A stretch of DNA of 34,544 nt from CAWJPY01 sp963844865 (GTDB taxonomy: Bacteria > Acidobacteriota > Thermoanaerobaculia > Thermoanaerobaculales > Sulfomarinibacteraceae): positions 1-34,544 of the forward strand of contig CAWJPY010000026.1 in assembly GCA_963844865.1 (NCBI GenBank). Direction: 5' to 3'. Shown piece after piece: positions 1-7,790 of this stretch. The first letter of the stretch is position 1; the number at the start of each line of letters is the position of its first letter. Under the pieces are notes generated by a model, which made no database searches, was not told the origin of the DNA, and was given only the letters and a program-made list of their open reading frames with translations. Both the position numbers and the translations under genes were made by a program.

Positions 1-546
1 CTTGTGATCGGCGAGAGTGGCGCGAGCGCGCTGGAGGGCGCTGTTCACCGCCGGCACCGAGGTGTCGAGGGTCACCGCCGCCTCCGCGGCCGACCAGCCG
101 AGCACCTGGGTGAGCAGCAGCGCGGCGCGCTGGCGGGGCGGCAGCGTCTGGAGCGCCGACGCGAAGGCGAGCCGGATGCTCTCGCGCAGGATCACCCGCT
201 CGGCCGGACCGGCATCGGCGGGGAGTGCCAGCTCGTCGGGCACCGGCTCGAGCCAGTGCTCCCGGGGACGCTCCTCGAGCGCATCGTCCACCGAGCCGGC
301 CGGGGCCACCTCGGCGGGCCGGGCGCGCCGCCGGCGCTGGGCGAGTGCGTCGAGGCAGACGTTGGTGGCGATGCGCAGGAGCCAGGTCCGCAGCGACGAG
401 CGGCCCTCGAAGCGGCCACGGCTGCGCCACGCCCGCAACATGGTGTCCTGCACCGCGTCCTCCGCCTCGGTGACGGAGCCGAGCATCCGGTAGCAGTGGC
501 CGGTGAGGGCGGCGCGATGCGCCTCGAGGGTCGTGGCGCTGACCAT
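1..546 (-). CDS. ECF-type RNA polymerase sigma-70 factor, C-terminus beyond the window
   Basis: Reading leftward from the ATG at 546, the frame stays open to base 1, so 182 codons are visible and the 3' end is missing. Region 2 is recognisable from 'HCYRMLGSVTEAEDAVQDT' followed by 'RTWLLRIATNVCLDAL'. Region 4 follows as 'LPPRQRAALLLTQVLGWSA' and 'VNSALQRARATL'. The region 4 wording (VNSALQRAR) is typical of ECF sigma factors that carry a C-terminal SnoaL-like domain (SigJ/TIGR02960-like groups); that domain would lie outside the window. The role is to direct RNA polymerase to a small regulon, target unknown. No anti-sigma gene is visible in the window. An upstream TTG in the same frame is possible, but the conserved region begins right after this ATG. 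Confidence 0.88.
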   Translation of the reverse strand, partial: MVSATTLEAHRAALTGHCYRMLGSVTEAEDAVQDTMLRAWRSRGRFEGRSSLRTWLLRIATNVCLDALAQRRRRARPAEVAPAGSVDDALEERPREHWLEPVPDELALPADAGPAERVILRESIRLAFASALQTLPPRQRAALLLTQVLGWSAAEAAVTLDTSVPAVNSALQRARATLADHK

Positions 547-674
547 CCACTTGCGCAACCGTGCCGTTCAGAGAGCTGATTCCCTGTCGCAACAATGCCG
601 TGGGCGGGATCACGCTCGACCCCGAATGCGGCGGTACTGCACCCCTGACGATCCTCGGACGGAGAGGTGGTATG

Positions 675-1180
675 CGCAGCACTCTTGCATTCTTCACGGG
701 CTATCAATGTTGGGCAGGCGAGGGGGCCGGGCAGCGGTGCAGGTTCCGAGGGGGCGCGTTTTCAGCGCTCGGGCCACCCTCTGGCGGTGTAGAGGTCGTT
801 GGGCCTGGCGGCGAGGTGTGGAGTGCTCGGGCTGGGGGAGGATCAGGCTGCAGCAGGTGACGGCCTCGTCAGCCGTGGCCAGCTCGTCCACGGCCAGCGC
901 GGTGTCCTCGACGAAGACGCAGTCGGGGAGGTCGGGATCGGGCGGCAAGGTCAGCACGGTGCAGCCCAGGCTTCGCAGGCATTGCTCGTATGAGGAGTGC
1001 TGCGCCCGCGCGCGCTCGAGGTCGATGGGCCCCCGGCTGAGGTGCGTGAGCTCGCAGCGGGCGAGGGATGAGCTGATCCGGCGTGTGATGGCAGTGGGCA
1101 CGGCGCACCTCACTGGTCCACATGGTGGTGGAGGCGCACCGGCGCGCGCCCAGCTGTCACGCGGTATCCGGGGTCCCACG
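675..1180. repeat. Duplicated block (ddaH plus flanks), deleted copy
   Basis: This stretch is homologous to 10,668-11,666 over its flanks and both ends of ddaH. The shared left flank reads 'ttcacgggctaycaaygttg' in both, and the shared right flank includes 'tcacgcggtatccggggtcc'. It is shorter than the other copy because of an internal 492-nt deletion in the ddaH homologue. The left ~130 bases also occur without ddaH at 7,511-7,650, so they are a separate dispersed element. Bases 547-674 hold nothing I can identify. Confidence 0.8.
826..1113 (-). pseudogene. Internally deleted dimethylargininase (ddaH) remnant
   Basis: The frame starts at GTG 1113 and matches the intact DDAH encoded at 10,817-11,596 nearly residue for residue over the first ~76 residues (including 'PPDPDLPDCVFVEDTA'). 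It then jumps to the last ~15 residues (TADEAVTCCSLIL). The missing part, 164 codons, includes the LDGGD strand motif and the catalytic His region, so the product cannot be an active amidinohydrolase even though the C-terminal Cys pair survives. The deletion is in frame. The original stop codon has changed from TAG to GAG, so the frame reads on to 694 through unrelated sequence. Confidence 0.82.
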
Positions 1181-1284
1181 TGCCACCCACGTCTCCGCCT
1201 GCCCCCGGCCACGCACCTCTCGCGTATCCGTGCCGGGCTTCAGGGAGTTCAGGGGATGAGCATATCGCCGAGCATTGTGAGGTC

Positions 1285-2451
1285 CTACGACCTGAAACCG
1301 GCGCGGCCCTCCTGCTCCAGCTTCTTCAGCCACACGGAAGGGCCGGCGACCAGGAGCGTCTCCGTCTCGATTCTCCGGGCGACGCGGCACACCAGAATGC
1401 GTCGGCTCGCATCGATGAGGTCCGCGGTCGCGTTCAGGCGGTCGATCATCGCCGTGGAGGGGTTGGACGTCAGCTTGATCTCGACGGCCCAGCGGTCCGT
1501 GCCCCAGTCGAGCACGAGGTCCACCTCGTGGCCGTCGGACGTGCGGAAGAAGTACGGCATGACCCGCAGGTCGGCGGCGGCAAGTGTGGCGAGCGTCTGC
1601 TCGATGACGAAGCCTTCCCAGCTCTGTCCGAGCCACGGTTGACGGTACAGGTGGTCGAGATCGTCGACGCCCATCAGTGCGTGCATGAGACCACTGTCAC
1701 GCCACAGGATGCGAGGCCTCTTGACGAGCCGCTTCTTGATGTTGGCGGAGAAGGGCTGCAGCCTCCGGATCAGGAACGCCCCCTCGAGATAATCGAGGTG
1801 GCTCAGGATCGTCTTGTGGTCGAGTGCCATGGACGACCCGATCTGCGACGCGTTGAGCGGCCGACCGTGAACGGCCGCCAGCATCGCCAACAACCGCATG
1901 GTCTGCCGAGGCTTTGCGGGCAGCCCCCAGGTCGGCAGGTCCCTGGACACCAACATCTCGAGATAGCTCTCCTGCCACTGGGGGAACATCGATGGGTCCA
2001 GAATGCCCCCGTCGGGGTACCCACCGCGCAGCCACAGGTCGTCCATCTGCCGTGCCTTCAGCTCCGGCAGGATGAACGGCGTCATCCGAACCAGACTGAG
2101 CCGACCGGCGAGTGACTCCGATACGTTCTCCATGAGGCTCGGTGAGACCGAGCCGAGCAACAGGAATCGGCCATTTCGCTTGCGATCCGCATCGATCGTG
2201 CCCCGGAGGCGAGAGAACACGCCCGGCGAGCTCTGGGCCTCATCGATGATGATGAGCCGCCTTCCGGAGACGATCGCCTCCCACTCGGCGTCGAGGCGCG
2301 CTTCGCTACCCGCCGTCTCCATGTCGAAGTAGACGCCGCCGAGCTGCCGGGCAAGGGTCGTCTTGCCGCACTGACGCGGCCCGACCAGGGCGACGGCCGG
2401 AAACTTCCTGAGCTTCGCTTGAACCTGCCGGCGGTAGATGCGCGTGATCAT
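1285..2451 (-). CDS. AAA ATPase with DUF4143 C-terminal domain
   Basis: This is a 388-aa protein of the ATP-binding AAA_14/DUF4143 family, whose cellular role is generally unknown. Residues 24-31 form the Walker A loop (GPRQCGKT), and 'RRLIIIDEAQ' near residue 70 is Walker B. A sensor-like 'RFLLLGSVSPSL' follows, where Ser-Pro-Ser can be read as sensor 1. The C-terminal half carries a winged-helix-like stretch ('ASQIGSSMALDHKTILSHL') and then a nuclease-fold signature 'EVDLVLDWGTDRWAVEIK', resembling PD-(D/E)XK proteins. The frame is open further upstream (ATG at 2472, and to 2550), but homology begins at ATG 2451. A large palindrome ends two bases before that codon, so no Shine-Dalgarno fits and a leaderless mRNA is likely. 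The gene stands alone. Confidence 0.85.
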   Translation of the reverse strand: MITRIYRRQVQAKLRKFPAVALVGPRQCGKTTLARQLGGVYFDMETAGSEARLDAEWEAIVSGRRLIIIDEAQSSPGVFSRLRGTIDADRKRNGRFLLLGSVSPSLMENVSESLAGRLSLVRMTPFILPELKARQMDDLWLRGGYPDGGILDPSMFPQWQESYLEMLVSRDLPTWGLPAKPRQTMRLLAMLAAVHGRPLNASQIGSSMALDHKTILSHLDYLEGAFLIRRLQPFSANIKKRLVKRPRILWRDSGLMHALMGVDDLDHLYRQPWLGQSWEGFVIEQTLATLAAADLRVMPYFFRTSDGHEVDLVLDWGTDRWAVEIKLTSNPSTAMIDRLNATADLIDASRRILVCRVARRIETETLLVAGPSVWLKKLEQEGRAGFRS

Positions 2452-2453
2452 GT

Positions 2454-2485
2454 TTGCATTATGGGAATTCATTCCCAAATTGCAA
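2454..2485. promoter_or_regulatory. 32-bp near-perfect palindrome abutting the AAA ATPase start
   Basis: The left arm TTGCATTATGGGAAT and right arm ATTCCCAAATTGCAA are inverse complements at 13 of 15 positions, separated by TC. The site is AT-rich in a GC-rich context and ends two bases before the ATG of the leftward ATPase gene. It is a good candidate operator/promoter for that gene. The regulator is unknown. Confidence 0.55.
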
Positions 2486-2776
2486 GCTTGGCACAATCCC
2501 CGATGCAGCAATGCGGATCGTGGCGCCTCGAGCAAGTACGGTACCGCCACTGGTCGCGCGGAGCAGATTCGAGGTGCCCCGTCCAGGGGGGAAGGCGACG
2601 GACGTCGCTTTCGTCAGGCGCACCGGCTGCACCGGGCCCGTCCAAAGCTCACGGACCACCTCACCCGAATGAGCCTCGAAGCGGAGAACTTTCGGATGTA
2701 GAGACTGAAGGGCCTGAAGGACCGGCTGTGAGCGGATCACCATGCCTGACGCAGGGCGGTTGTTGACTATGCACGC
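2486..2776. other. Gene-free stretch between the ATPase and vapBC
   Basis: About 290 bases have no convincing gene. A leftward frame from about 2743 to 2459 encodes a peptide with a phrase like an NHL-propeller blade (VLRFEAHSGEVVREL), which could be a decayed remnant. It has no clear ribosome-binding site, and it runs over the palindrome, so I do not call it a gene. The right end (TTGACT at 2763-2768) could be the -35 of the toxin-antitoxin promoter. Confidence 0.4.
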
Positions 2777-2790
2777 ACATGCATGCATGT
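2777..2790. promoter_or_regulatory. Perfect 14-bp palindrome, likely antitoxin operator
   Basis: ACATGCATGCATGT is its own reverse complement and lies 7 bases upstream of the antitoxin ATG at 2798, just after a TTGACT box. Ribbon-helix-helix antitoxins commonly autoregulate by binding palindromes here, so this is the likely operator. The site also contains an in-frame ATG (2783), a possible but less likely start. Confidence 0.55.
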
Positions 2791-2797
2791 TCGATTC

Positions 2798-3037
2798 ATG
2801 AGAACCACCATCGAGATCCGCAACGAGTATCGGGCCCGGCTGCTCGAGATCGCCGCCCGCCGCGGCGACAAGGGCTTCTCGCACATCGTGGAGGAGGCCC
2901 TCGAGCGGTATCTCGCCGAGGAAGAGGCCCTCCAGGAGGCGCGCCGCCGCGCCCTGGTCATGCGGGGTGCGCTGTCCGAGGAGGATGCCGCTGCACTTGC
3001 CGAGGAGACGTATCGGCTGCATGAGAGCTGGCGATGA
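2798..3037 (+). CDS. Ribbon-helix-helix antitoxin (VapB-type)
   Basis: This 79-aa protein opens with an RHH beta strand and helix (MRTTIEIRNEYRARLLEIAA) followed by 'GFSHIVEEALERYL', the usual fold of small DNA-binding antitoxins. The C-terminal tail ('LSEEDAAALAEETYRLHESW') would wrap the toxin. The stop overlaps the start of the PIN-domain gene (ATGA), typical of a translationally coupled TA operon. I chose the ATG at 2798 because RHH homology starts there; ATG 2783 would add five residues and lies in the palindrome. No Shine-Dalgarno is visible, so a leaderless transcript is possible. It should neutralise the toxin and repress its own promoter. Confidence 0.85.
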   Translation: MRTTIEIRNEYRARLLEIAARRGDKGFSHIVEEALERYLAEEEALQEARRRALVMRGALSEEDAAALAEETYRLHESWR

Positions 3038-3423
3038 TCGTCGCGGACACGGAGGTCCTCATCGACTTCCTGCGCGGTCAGGGCGCCGGGGCCGACCGCA
3101 TCGCCCTGGAGCTGGAGGCCGGGCAGCTGGCCACGACGGTGGTGACCCGCTTCGAGCTGCTGGCGGGCGCCCGCAACGAGCGGCAGCGCAGCGCCATCCT
3201 GGTCCTGCTCGAGGGGCTCGTGACCCTGCCGCTCGACACGGCCGCGGCGGATCAGGCCGCGGAGATCCGCCGCTCGCTGCAAGACGAGGGTCGGGACATC
3301 GGCATGGCCGACAGCCTGATCGCCGGCATCACCGTGGCGCGCCGCGGAGTCCTGCTCACGCGCAACCGCCGGCACTTCGACCGCGTGCCCGGCCTCGCCC
3401 TGAGCTTCGCAGCGGACACGTAG
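3034..3423 (+). CDS. vapC: PIN-domain ribonuclease toxin (VapC family)
   Basis: This 129-aa protein shows the PIN acidic residues in order: Asp5 (MIVADTEVLIDFLRG), Glu41 (RFELLAG), and Asp93 (IGMADSLIAG), followed by 'TRNRRHFDRVPGL'. These coordinate Mg2+/Mn2+ in VapC toxins, which cleave specific RNAs, often tRNAs, and stop translation. It overlaps the antitoxin gene by 4 bases. Length and motifs are normal, with no sign of decay. The actual RNA target cannot be told from sequence. Confidence 0.9.
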   Translation: MIVADTEVLIDFLRGQGAGADRIALELEAGQLATTVVTRFELLAGARNERQRSAILVLLEGLVTLPLDTAAADQAAEIRRSLQDEGRDIGMADSLIAGITVARRGVLLTRNRRHFDRVPGLALSFAADT

Positions 3424-3753
3424 TCGTCGCCGAGGGAGAGCCGCCCACATCGGAAGGAAGAAGGGTGTCCGTGGGTGCCCGGTCAGACGATTGCGACGAT
3501 TCTCGAGCATGGCAAGGATGGCAGGCAGGCCCAACGAGTCGTGGCAGACTATCTCGGAGCACCTGCACCTCCGAGCGCGCCCGCGCCCCAGCGGGGCGCG
3601 GTCCGCAGGCGACATGAGGCCACCCCTCAGGAAACGGCACCCGGTCGCGGCCGCACCTAGGCTCGGGTACCATGAGACGAACCGTCAGATCGCTGGAGCC
3701 TCGCGGGACCAGGCGCCGAGCTGCGAGGCACGACCCGAGCCTGGAGGTGCGTC
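3424..3753. other. Gene-free stretch with a dispersed repeat
   Basis: These 330 bases lie between vapC and the cytochrome gene. A copy of the 'cagacgattgcgacgattct' repeat sits at 3,473-3,525. The right end carries GGAGG (3743-3747), the ribosome-binding site of the cytochrome. I see no gene and no strong terminator. Confidence 0.5.
3473..3525 (+). repeat. Dispersed intergenic repeat R3, copy 1
   Basis: The core GGTGCCYGG-TCAGACGATT-SCGACGATTCTCGA recurs at 5,275, 12,061 and 13,464, always outside genes and always in this orientation. Copies differ at scattered positions, so they are old. The start 'ggtgccYgg' resembles the edges of the other repeats in this window. Confidence 0.65.
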
Positions 3754-5217
3754 GTGGGCATGAAACGGGAGCAGCCGAAGCAATCGCTGAAGTGGGGTTT
3801 CGTCATCGCCGCAGGGCTCGTCGCGGTCACGAGCTTCGCCGGGCCGGTCTTCTTCCCACAGCTCTCCGAAGAGAGCGCGGCCTGTAATGAGTGCCACCGG
3901 GAGCAAACCCCGGCGATCGTCACACAATGGGGGCAGTCCAAGCACTTCCGAGGAAACGTCGGCTGCTACGAGTGCCACCGCGCCGATGCCGGCACCGCCG
4001 GCGCCTTCGACCACAACGGCTACACGATCCGCGTCATCGTGACGCCGGCCGACTGCGCCCACTGCCATGAGCGTGAGGCGGCCGAGTTCGAGGCCAGCCG
4101 CCACGCCAGGGCGGGCGAGATCCTCGGCTCGCTGGACAACACGCTCGCCGACGTGGTGGAGGGCAATACCGCCTTTCACGGTACCTCGGCCGTGCTGGTC
4201 AACGGGTGCCAGCAGTGTCACGGGTCGGCGGTCAAGGTCGACAAGGACGGGCAGCCCACGCCGGACACGTGGCCCAACACCGGCATCGGCCGCATCAACC
4301 TCGACGGCTCGCGCGGCTCGTGCTCGGCATGCCACCAGCGCCACACCTTCTCGGCCGCCCAGGCGCGGGTCCCCGACACCTGCGGTAAGTGCCACCTCGG
4401 TCCGGACCACCCGCAACGGGAGATCTATGAGGAGTCCAAGCACGGGATCTCCTATGCGGCCAACGCGCACGCGATCAACATCGACTCGCCCAGGTGGGTC
4501 GTCGGGGAGGACTACGACGTCGGCCCCACCTGCGCCACGTGCCACATGAGCGCCACCCGCGAGCAGGCAGTGACGCACAACGTCGGCGACCGCATCTCGT
4601 GGAACAACCGTCCCGCGATCTCGATCCGCACCGACCTCGCCGACAGCAAGCTGGGCCTTGCCAACCCGATACCCTGGGAGAAGCGCCGCGCGGCCATGAA
4701 GGAGGTCTGCTCCTCGTGTCATGCGCCGGCATTCGCGGACAGCTTCTATGCCCAGTACGACGGCCTCGTCGAGCTCTACAACGAGAAGTTCGGCAAGCCC
4801 GGCAAGGCGATCTACGACGCCCTCAAGCAGGGCGGTCTCGCCGGCGAGACGCCGTTCGCCCAGAAGATCGACTGGACCTGGTTCGAGGCCTGGCACCACG
4901 AGGGCCGGCGGGCGCGGCACGGCGCCTCCATGCAGGGGCCCGACTACACGCACTGGCACGGCCTCTACGAGGTGGCGAAGGTGTTCTACACCGAGCTGAT
5001 CCCCGAAGCCCGGGAGCTGGTGGCTGAGGGGATCGCCGCCGGCGGCGACCAGGCTGCGGCCGCGCACGAGGCGGGGGCGCTGATCGACGCCACCTTGAAG
5101 AGCGACGACCACCGCTGGTTCCTCGGCCTGACGACGCCCGAGGAGAAGGCCGAGCGGGCCAAGGAGCGCGAGGAGTTCAGCAAGCGCTACCAGACCAAAC
5201 CGCCGTCGGGATCGTAG
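3754..5217 (+). CDS. Octaheme cytochrome c, hydroxylamine oxidoreductase-like
   Basis: This 487-aa exported protein has an N-terminal hydrophobic segment (residues ~12-37) and eight CxxCH haem-binding motifs, starting at Cys44, 71, 101, 152, 190, 210, 260 and 319. The count, spacing and Cys-free C-terminal helical part with 'GPDYTHWHGLYEVAKVF' fit the HAO-like octaheme family (multihaem_cyt). These periplasmic enzymes oxidise hydroxylamine or hydrazine, or in Epsilonproteobacteria reduce nitrite. Members with a protein-haem tyrosine crosslink oxidise; Tyr398 is a candidate, but I cannot prove it. No haoB, cytochrome c554 or quinone-reductase gene is nearby, so the direction of the reaction is open. 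The GTG at 3754 is preceded by GGAGG with 6-nt spacing; ATG 3760 is an alternative. Confidence 0.87.
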   Translation: MGMKREQPKQSLKWGFVIAAGLVAVTSFAGPVFFPQLSEESAACNECHREQTPAIVTQWGQSKHFRGNVGCYECHRADAGTAGAFDHNGYTIRVIVTPADCAHCHEREAAEFEASRHARAGEILGSLDNTLADVVEGNTAFHGTSAVLVNGCQQCHGSAVKVDKDGQPTPDTWPNTGIGRINLDGSRGSCSACHQRHTFSAAQARVPDTCGKCHLGPDHPQREIYEESKHGISYAANAHAINIDSPRWVVGEDYDVGPTCATCHMSATREQAVTHNVGDRISWNNRPAISIRTDLADSKLGLANPIPWEKRRAAMKEVCSSCHAPAFADSFYAQYDGLVELYNEKFGKPGKAIYDALKQGGLAGETPFAQKIDWTWFEAWHHEGRRARHGASMQGPDYTHWHGLYEVAKVFYTELIPEARELVAEGIAAGGDQAAAAHEAGALIDATLKSDDHRWFLGLTTPEEKAERAKEREEFSKRYQTKPPSGS

Positions 5218-5274
5218 GCCCGCCCTCCGTTGGTTCCGGCAGTGCGCTACCGAGCGGCTCCAGCGGCCGCAGTC

Positions 5275-5320
5275 GGTGCCTGGGCAGACGACCCCGACGA
5301 TTCTCGACTGTGGCAGCTGC
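5275..5320 (+). repeat. Dispersed intergenic repeat R3, copy 2
   Basis: It reads 'ggtgcctgggcagacgaccc' and then 'cgacgattctcgactgtgg', aligned with the copies at 3,473, 12,061 and 13,464. Confidence 0.6.
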
Positions 5321-5474
5321 GCCGGCACGATGCCACGTAGGGCACCACCAGTCTGGGGGGTCGTCGAGGAGTGAAGCGGCCTGGCGAAGATCGAGCCGTT
5401 CGCGGAACGGGTCCGGGCCGTCGTCGCGGCGCTCGCCTCCGACGGGCGAGCAGCAGCTACGCCCCCCAACAGCG

Positions 5475-5505
5475 AGAATGTGCGAATGTGTGAACGCGGC
5501 GCCCG
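5475..5505 (+). repeat. Dispersed repeat R4, copy 1
   Basis: It shares 'gaatgtgcgaatgtgtgaac' and a following GGCGCCC with copies at 10,565, 11,673 and 16,351 (consensus GTGCGRATGTGTGAACCYGGCACCC). The function is unknown. Confidence 0.55.
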
Positions 5506-5627
5506 TCGTGCTCTTCTCCCGGAGGGGGGGTTCCCCTAGAATCGAGCCTTCCGGCTCGGGCGTTTCCCGCGGCAGCTTCTTCGGCGGGGTTCCGACGCTC
5601 GCCAGACTGCTTCCGGGAGGAGAGGCG

Positions 5628-7463
5628 ATGACACCAAGCAGATGGCTTGTCGTACCGGTTGCGGCCGCGGCCCTGCTGGGGCCGCCGGCAGCCGAGGCCT
5701 GCACCAACTTCCTGATCTCCAGAGGGGCCACGGCGGACGGCTCGACCATGATCACTTATGCCGCCGACTCGCACGAGTTCTATGGCGACCTGGTGCTTCG
5801 ACCGGCGGCCGACCACGCGCCCGGCGCCATGCGCGAGATCGTCGAGTGGGACACCGGCGATGTTCTCGGCGAGATCCCCGAGGTGCCGCACACCTACTCG
5901 GTGGTGGGCAACATGAACGAGCACCAGGTGGCCGTCGGCGAGACGACCTTCGGCGGCCGCGCCGAGCTGGTGGACCCGGACGGCCTCATCGACTACGGCT
6001 CCCTCATGTTCATCGCTCTGGAGCGGGCGAAGACCGCACGGGAGGCCATCGCGGTGATGACCGACCTGGTGGCCGAGTACGGGTACCACAGCGAGGGCGA
6101 GTCGTTCTCGGTGTCGGATCCCGACGAGGTCTGGATCCTCGAGATGGTGGGCAAGGGGCCGGGTCGCACCGGGGCCGTGTGGGTGGCGCGGCTCGTACCG
6201 GACGGCTATATCTCCGGTCACGCCAACGCCTCCCGAATCCGCCGTTTTCCGCTCGACGAGCCCACCACCACCCTCTACGCTCCCGACGTCATCACGTTCG
6301 CCCGTGACCAGGGGTACTTCACCGGCCCCGACGCCACCTTCAGCTTCGCCGACGCCTACGCCCCCGACGAGTTCGGCGCCCGCCGCTTCTGCGACGCCCG
6401 GGTGTGGTGCATGTTCCGCCGCGCCGCGCCGTCGCAGGACCTCCCCGACGATTGGGTGGAGGGCGCGGCCGACGCCGCGCCGATCCCGCTCTGGGTCAAG
6501 CCCGACCACAAGCTCACGGTGGCCGACGTCATGGGGTTCATGCGGGACCACTTCGAGGGCACCCCCCTGGACATGACCAAGGACGTGGGCGCGGGGCCGT
6601 TCCTGCTGCCCTACCGCTGGCGGCCGCTCACCTGGGAGGTGGACGGCCAGGAGTACTTCAACGAGCGCGCCACCTCCACGCAGCAGACCGGCTTCTCCTT
6701 CGTCGCGCAGGCGCGCTCGTGGCTGCCCGACCCGGTCGGCGGCGTGCTCTGGTTCGGAGTCGACGACACCGCCAGCACGGTGTACTTTCCGGCGTACTGC
6801 GGCGTCACCGCGGTGCCACACAGCTACGCCCGCGGCACCGGGGACTTCCAGCATGTCGACCTGGACGCCGCCTTCTGGGTGTTCAACCAGGTCGCCAACT
6901 TCGCCTACCTGCGCTACGACGACATGATCGAGGACATCCAGGCGGTGCAGCGGGAGCTGGAGGGGAGGTTCCTGGCTGATCAGCCGGGGGTGGACGCGGC
7001 GGCTCTGGCGCTCTACCAGAAGGCCCCTCGGTTGGCGCGGGACTACCTCACGAGCTACAGCGCCTGCGCCGGTGACGGCGTCGTCGCGCGCTGGCAGGAG
7101 CTTTCCAAGCTCCTGCTGTGGAAGTACCTCGACGGCAACGTGAAGGACGAGCATGGCAACGTGACCCATCCGCCGTACCCCGAGGCGTGGTACCGGATGG
7201 TGGCCGAGGCCACCGGGGACCGCCTGAAGATGAGGAAGGTGCCGGCCCAGGTGGAGCGCGAGCGGGCGGCCGAGGAGGCCGCGGCGAGGAAGGCCGAACC
7301 GCTGCGGGAGGCGGTGCTGAAGCTGCTCGAGGCGCGTGGTGTCGTGGTGGATGATGCCACCCGGCAGACCGTCGGCGACGCCACCGATCCGGCGCAGCTC
7401 GAGGCCTGGCTGGTCAGGGCGGCGACCGCTCAGACCGCCGCCGAGGCCGTGGCCGGGGACTGA
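5628..7463 (+). CDS. Secreted dipeptidase, peptidase family C69 (PepD-like)
   Basis: This is a 611-aa N-terminal-nucleophile amidohydrolase. A signal peptide (residues 1-24, cleavage after AEA) would expose Cys25 in 'ACTNFLISRGATADGS', the typical C69 nucleophile context, as in lactobacillal PepD. Further family blocks are 'YAADSHEFYGDL', 'NEHQVAVGETTFGGR', 'EYGYHSEGESFSVSDPDEVW' and 'YISGHANASRIRRFPLD'. The C-terminal ~100 residues are a charged helix (KVPAQVERERAAEEAAARKA) with a short tail. It probably hydrolyses dipeptides in the periplasm or outside the cell. The start at ATG 5628 has a strong Shine-Dalgarno and the signal peptide. It is followed on the same strand, after a repeat block, by another Ntn-type amide hydrolase. 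Substrate range is unknown. Confidence 0.9.
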   Translation: MTPSRWLVVPVAAAALLGPPAAEACTNFLISRGATADGSTMITYAADSHEFYGDLVLRPAADHAPGAMREIVEWDTGDVLGEIPEVPHTYSVVGNMNEHQVAVGETTFGGRAELVDPDGLIDYGSLMFIALERAKTAREAIAVMTDLVAEYGYHSEGESFSVSDPDEVWILEMVGKGPGRTGAVWVARLVPDGYISGHANASRIRRFPLDEPTTTLYAPDVITFARDQGYFTGPDATFSFADAYAPDEFGARRFCDARVWCMFRRAAPSQDLPDDWVEGAADAAPIPLWVKPDHKLTVADVMGFMRDHFEGTPLDMTKDVGAGPFLLPYRWRPLTWEVDGQEYFNERATSTQQTGFSFVAQARSWLPDPVGGVLWFGVDDTASTVYFPAYCGVTAVPHSYARGTGDFQHVDLDAAFWVFNQVANFAYLRYDDMIEDIQAVQRELEGRFLADQPGVDAAALALYQKAPRLARDYLTSYSACAGDGVVARWQELSKLLLWKYLDGNVKDEHGNVTHPPYPEAWYRMVAEATGDRLKMRKVPAQVERERAAEEAAARKAEPLREAVLKLLEARGVVVDDATRQTVGDATDPAQLEAWLVRAATAQTAAEAVAGD

Positions 7464-7510
7464 CGCCCGGGTCCGCGACGGGGGCTGCGACCGGAAGAAG
7501 GGGTGCAAGG

Positions 7511-7650
7511 CTCAACAGCTCTAGCATTCTCAACGGGCTAGGAACCTTTGGCAGATGACGGGGCCGGCCAGTGTCGCAGGTTCTGAAAAAGCGCTCCTCG
7601 GGCTCGGGTTTAACTTCCAAGAGTGCAAGAGTTGTTGGGCCTGGCACCCA
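7511..7650 (+). repeat. Dispersed repeat R1, copy without ddaH
   Basis: It aligns with 675-810 and 10,668-10,810: 'ctcaacgggctaggaacctt', 'gacggggccggccag', 'gcaggttctgaaaaagcgct' and 'gttgttgggcctggcaccca' all have counterparts there. It shows that this element is independent of the ddaH duplication. A shorter relative may lie at 9,300-9,355. Confidence 0.6.
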
Positions 7651-7790
7651 GAAAGGAGAAACGAAGTGAACAAAGTGTCAGTTGGGCCGGCTCTCAGTCG
7701 GTTGGCCGAGGCCTCTGGCTGAGTCGGTGTTGCCCCGCGGGCGGCGGCGACCAACGTTTCAGCCTATCCGAGCCTGCGGTCCTGGGTCGT
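7651..7790 (+). repeat. Dispersed repeat R2, copy 1
   Basis: 'ggagaaacgaagtgaacaaa' and 'gggccggctctcag-tcggttggccg' match 10,411-10,560 ('ggagaaacaaagttaacaag', 'gagccggccctcag'). A fragment also forms the end of the gene at 16,401-16,727. Confidence 0.6.

Larger units (their letters stand above)
5218..5627. other. Gene-free stretch with R3 and R4 repeats
   Basis: About 410 bases separate the cytochrome and the C69 peptidase. They contain a copy of R3 (5,275-5,320) and of R4 (5,475-5,505). The C69 frame is open upstream through this stretch (to 5310), but the translation there is low-complexity and lacks a signal peptide. A strong Shine-Dalgarno (GGGAGGAGAGG, 5615-5625) marks the real start. 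Confidence 0.55.

Noticed and set aside
2459..2743. A possible NHL-like small protein on the minus strand
   Set aside because: Only one blade-like phrase is seen, there is no ribosome-binding site, and it overlaps a likely operator.
3685..5469. A 594-codon leftward open frame over the cytochrome gene
   Set aside because: It is a shadow frame caused by high GC at third positions; the rightward frame has eight haem motifs.
5457..7508. A 683-codon leftward open frame over the C69 gene
   Set aside because: It is low-complexity (Gly/Arg/Val/His-rich), with no known domain, and lies exactly antisense to a well-conserved peptidase.
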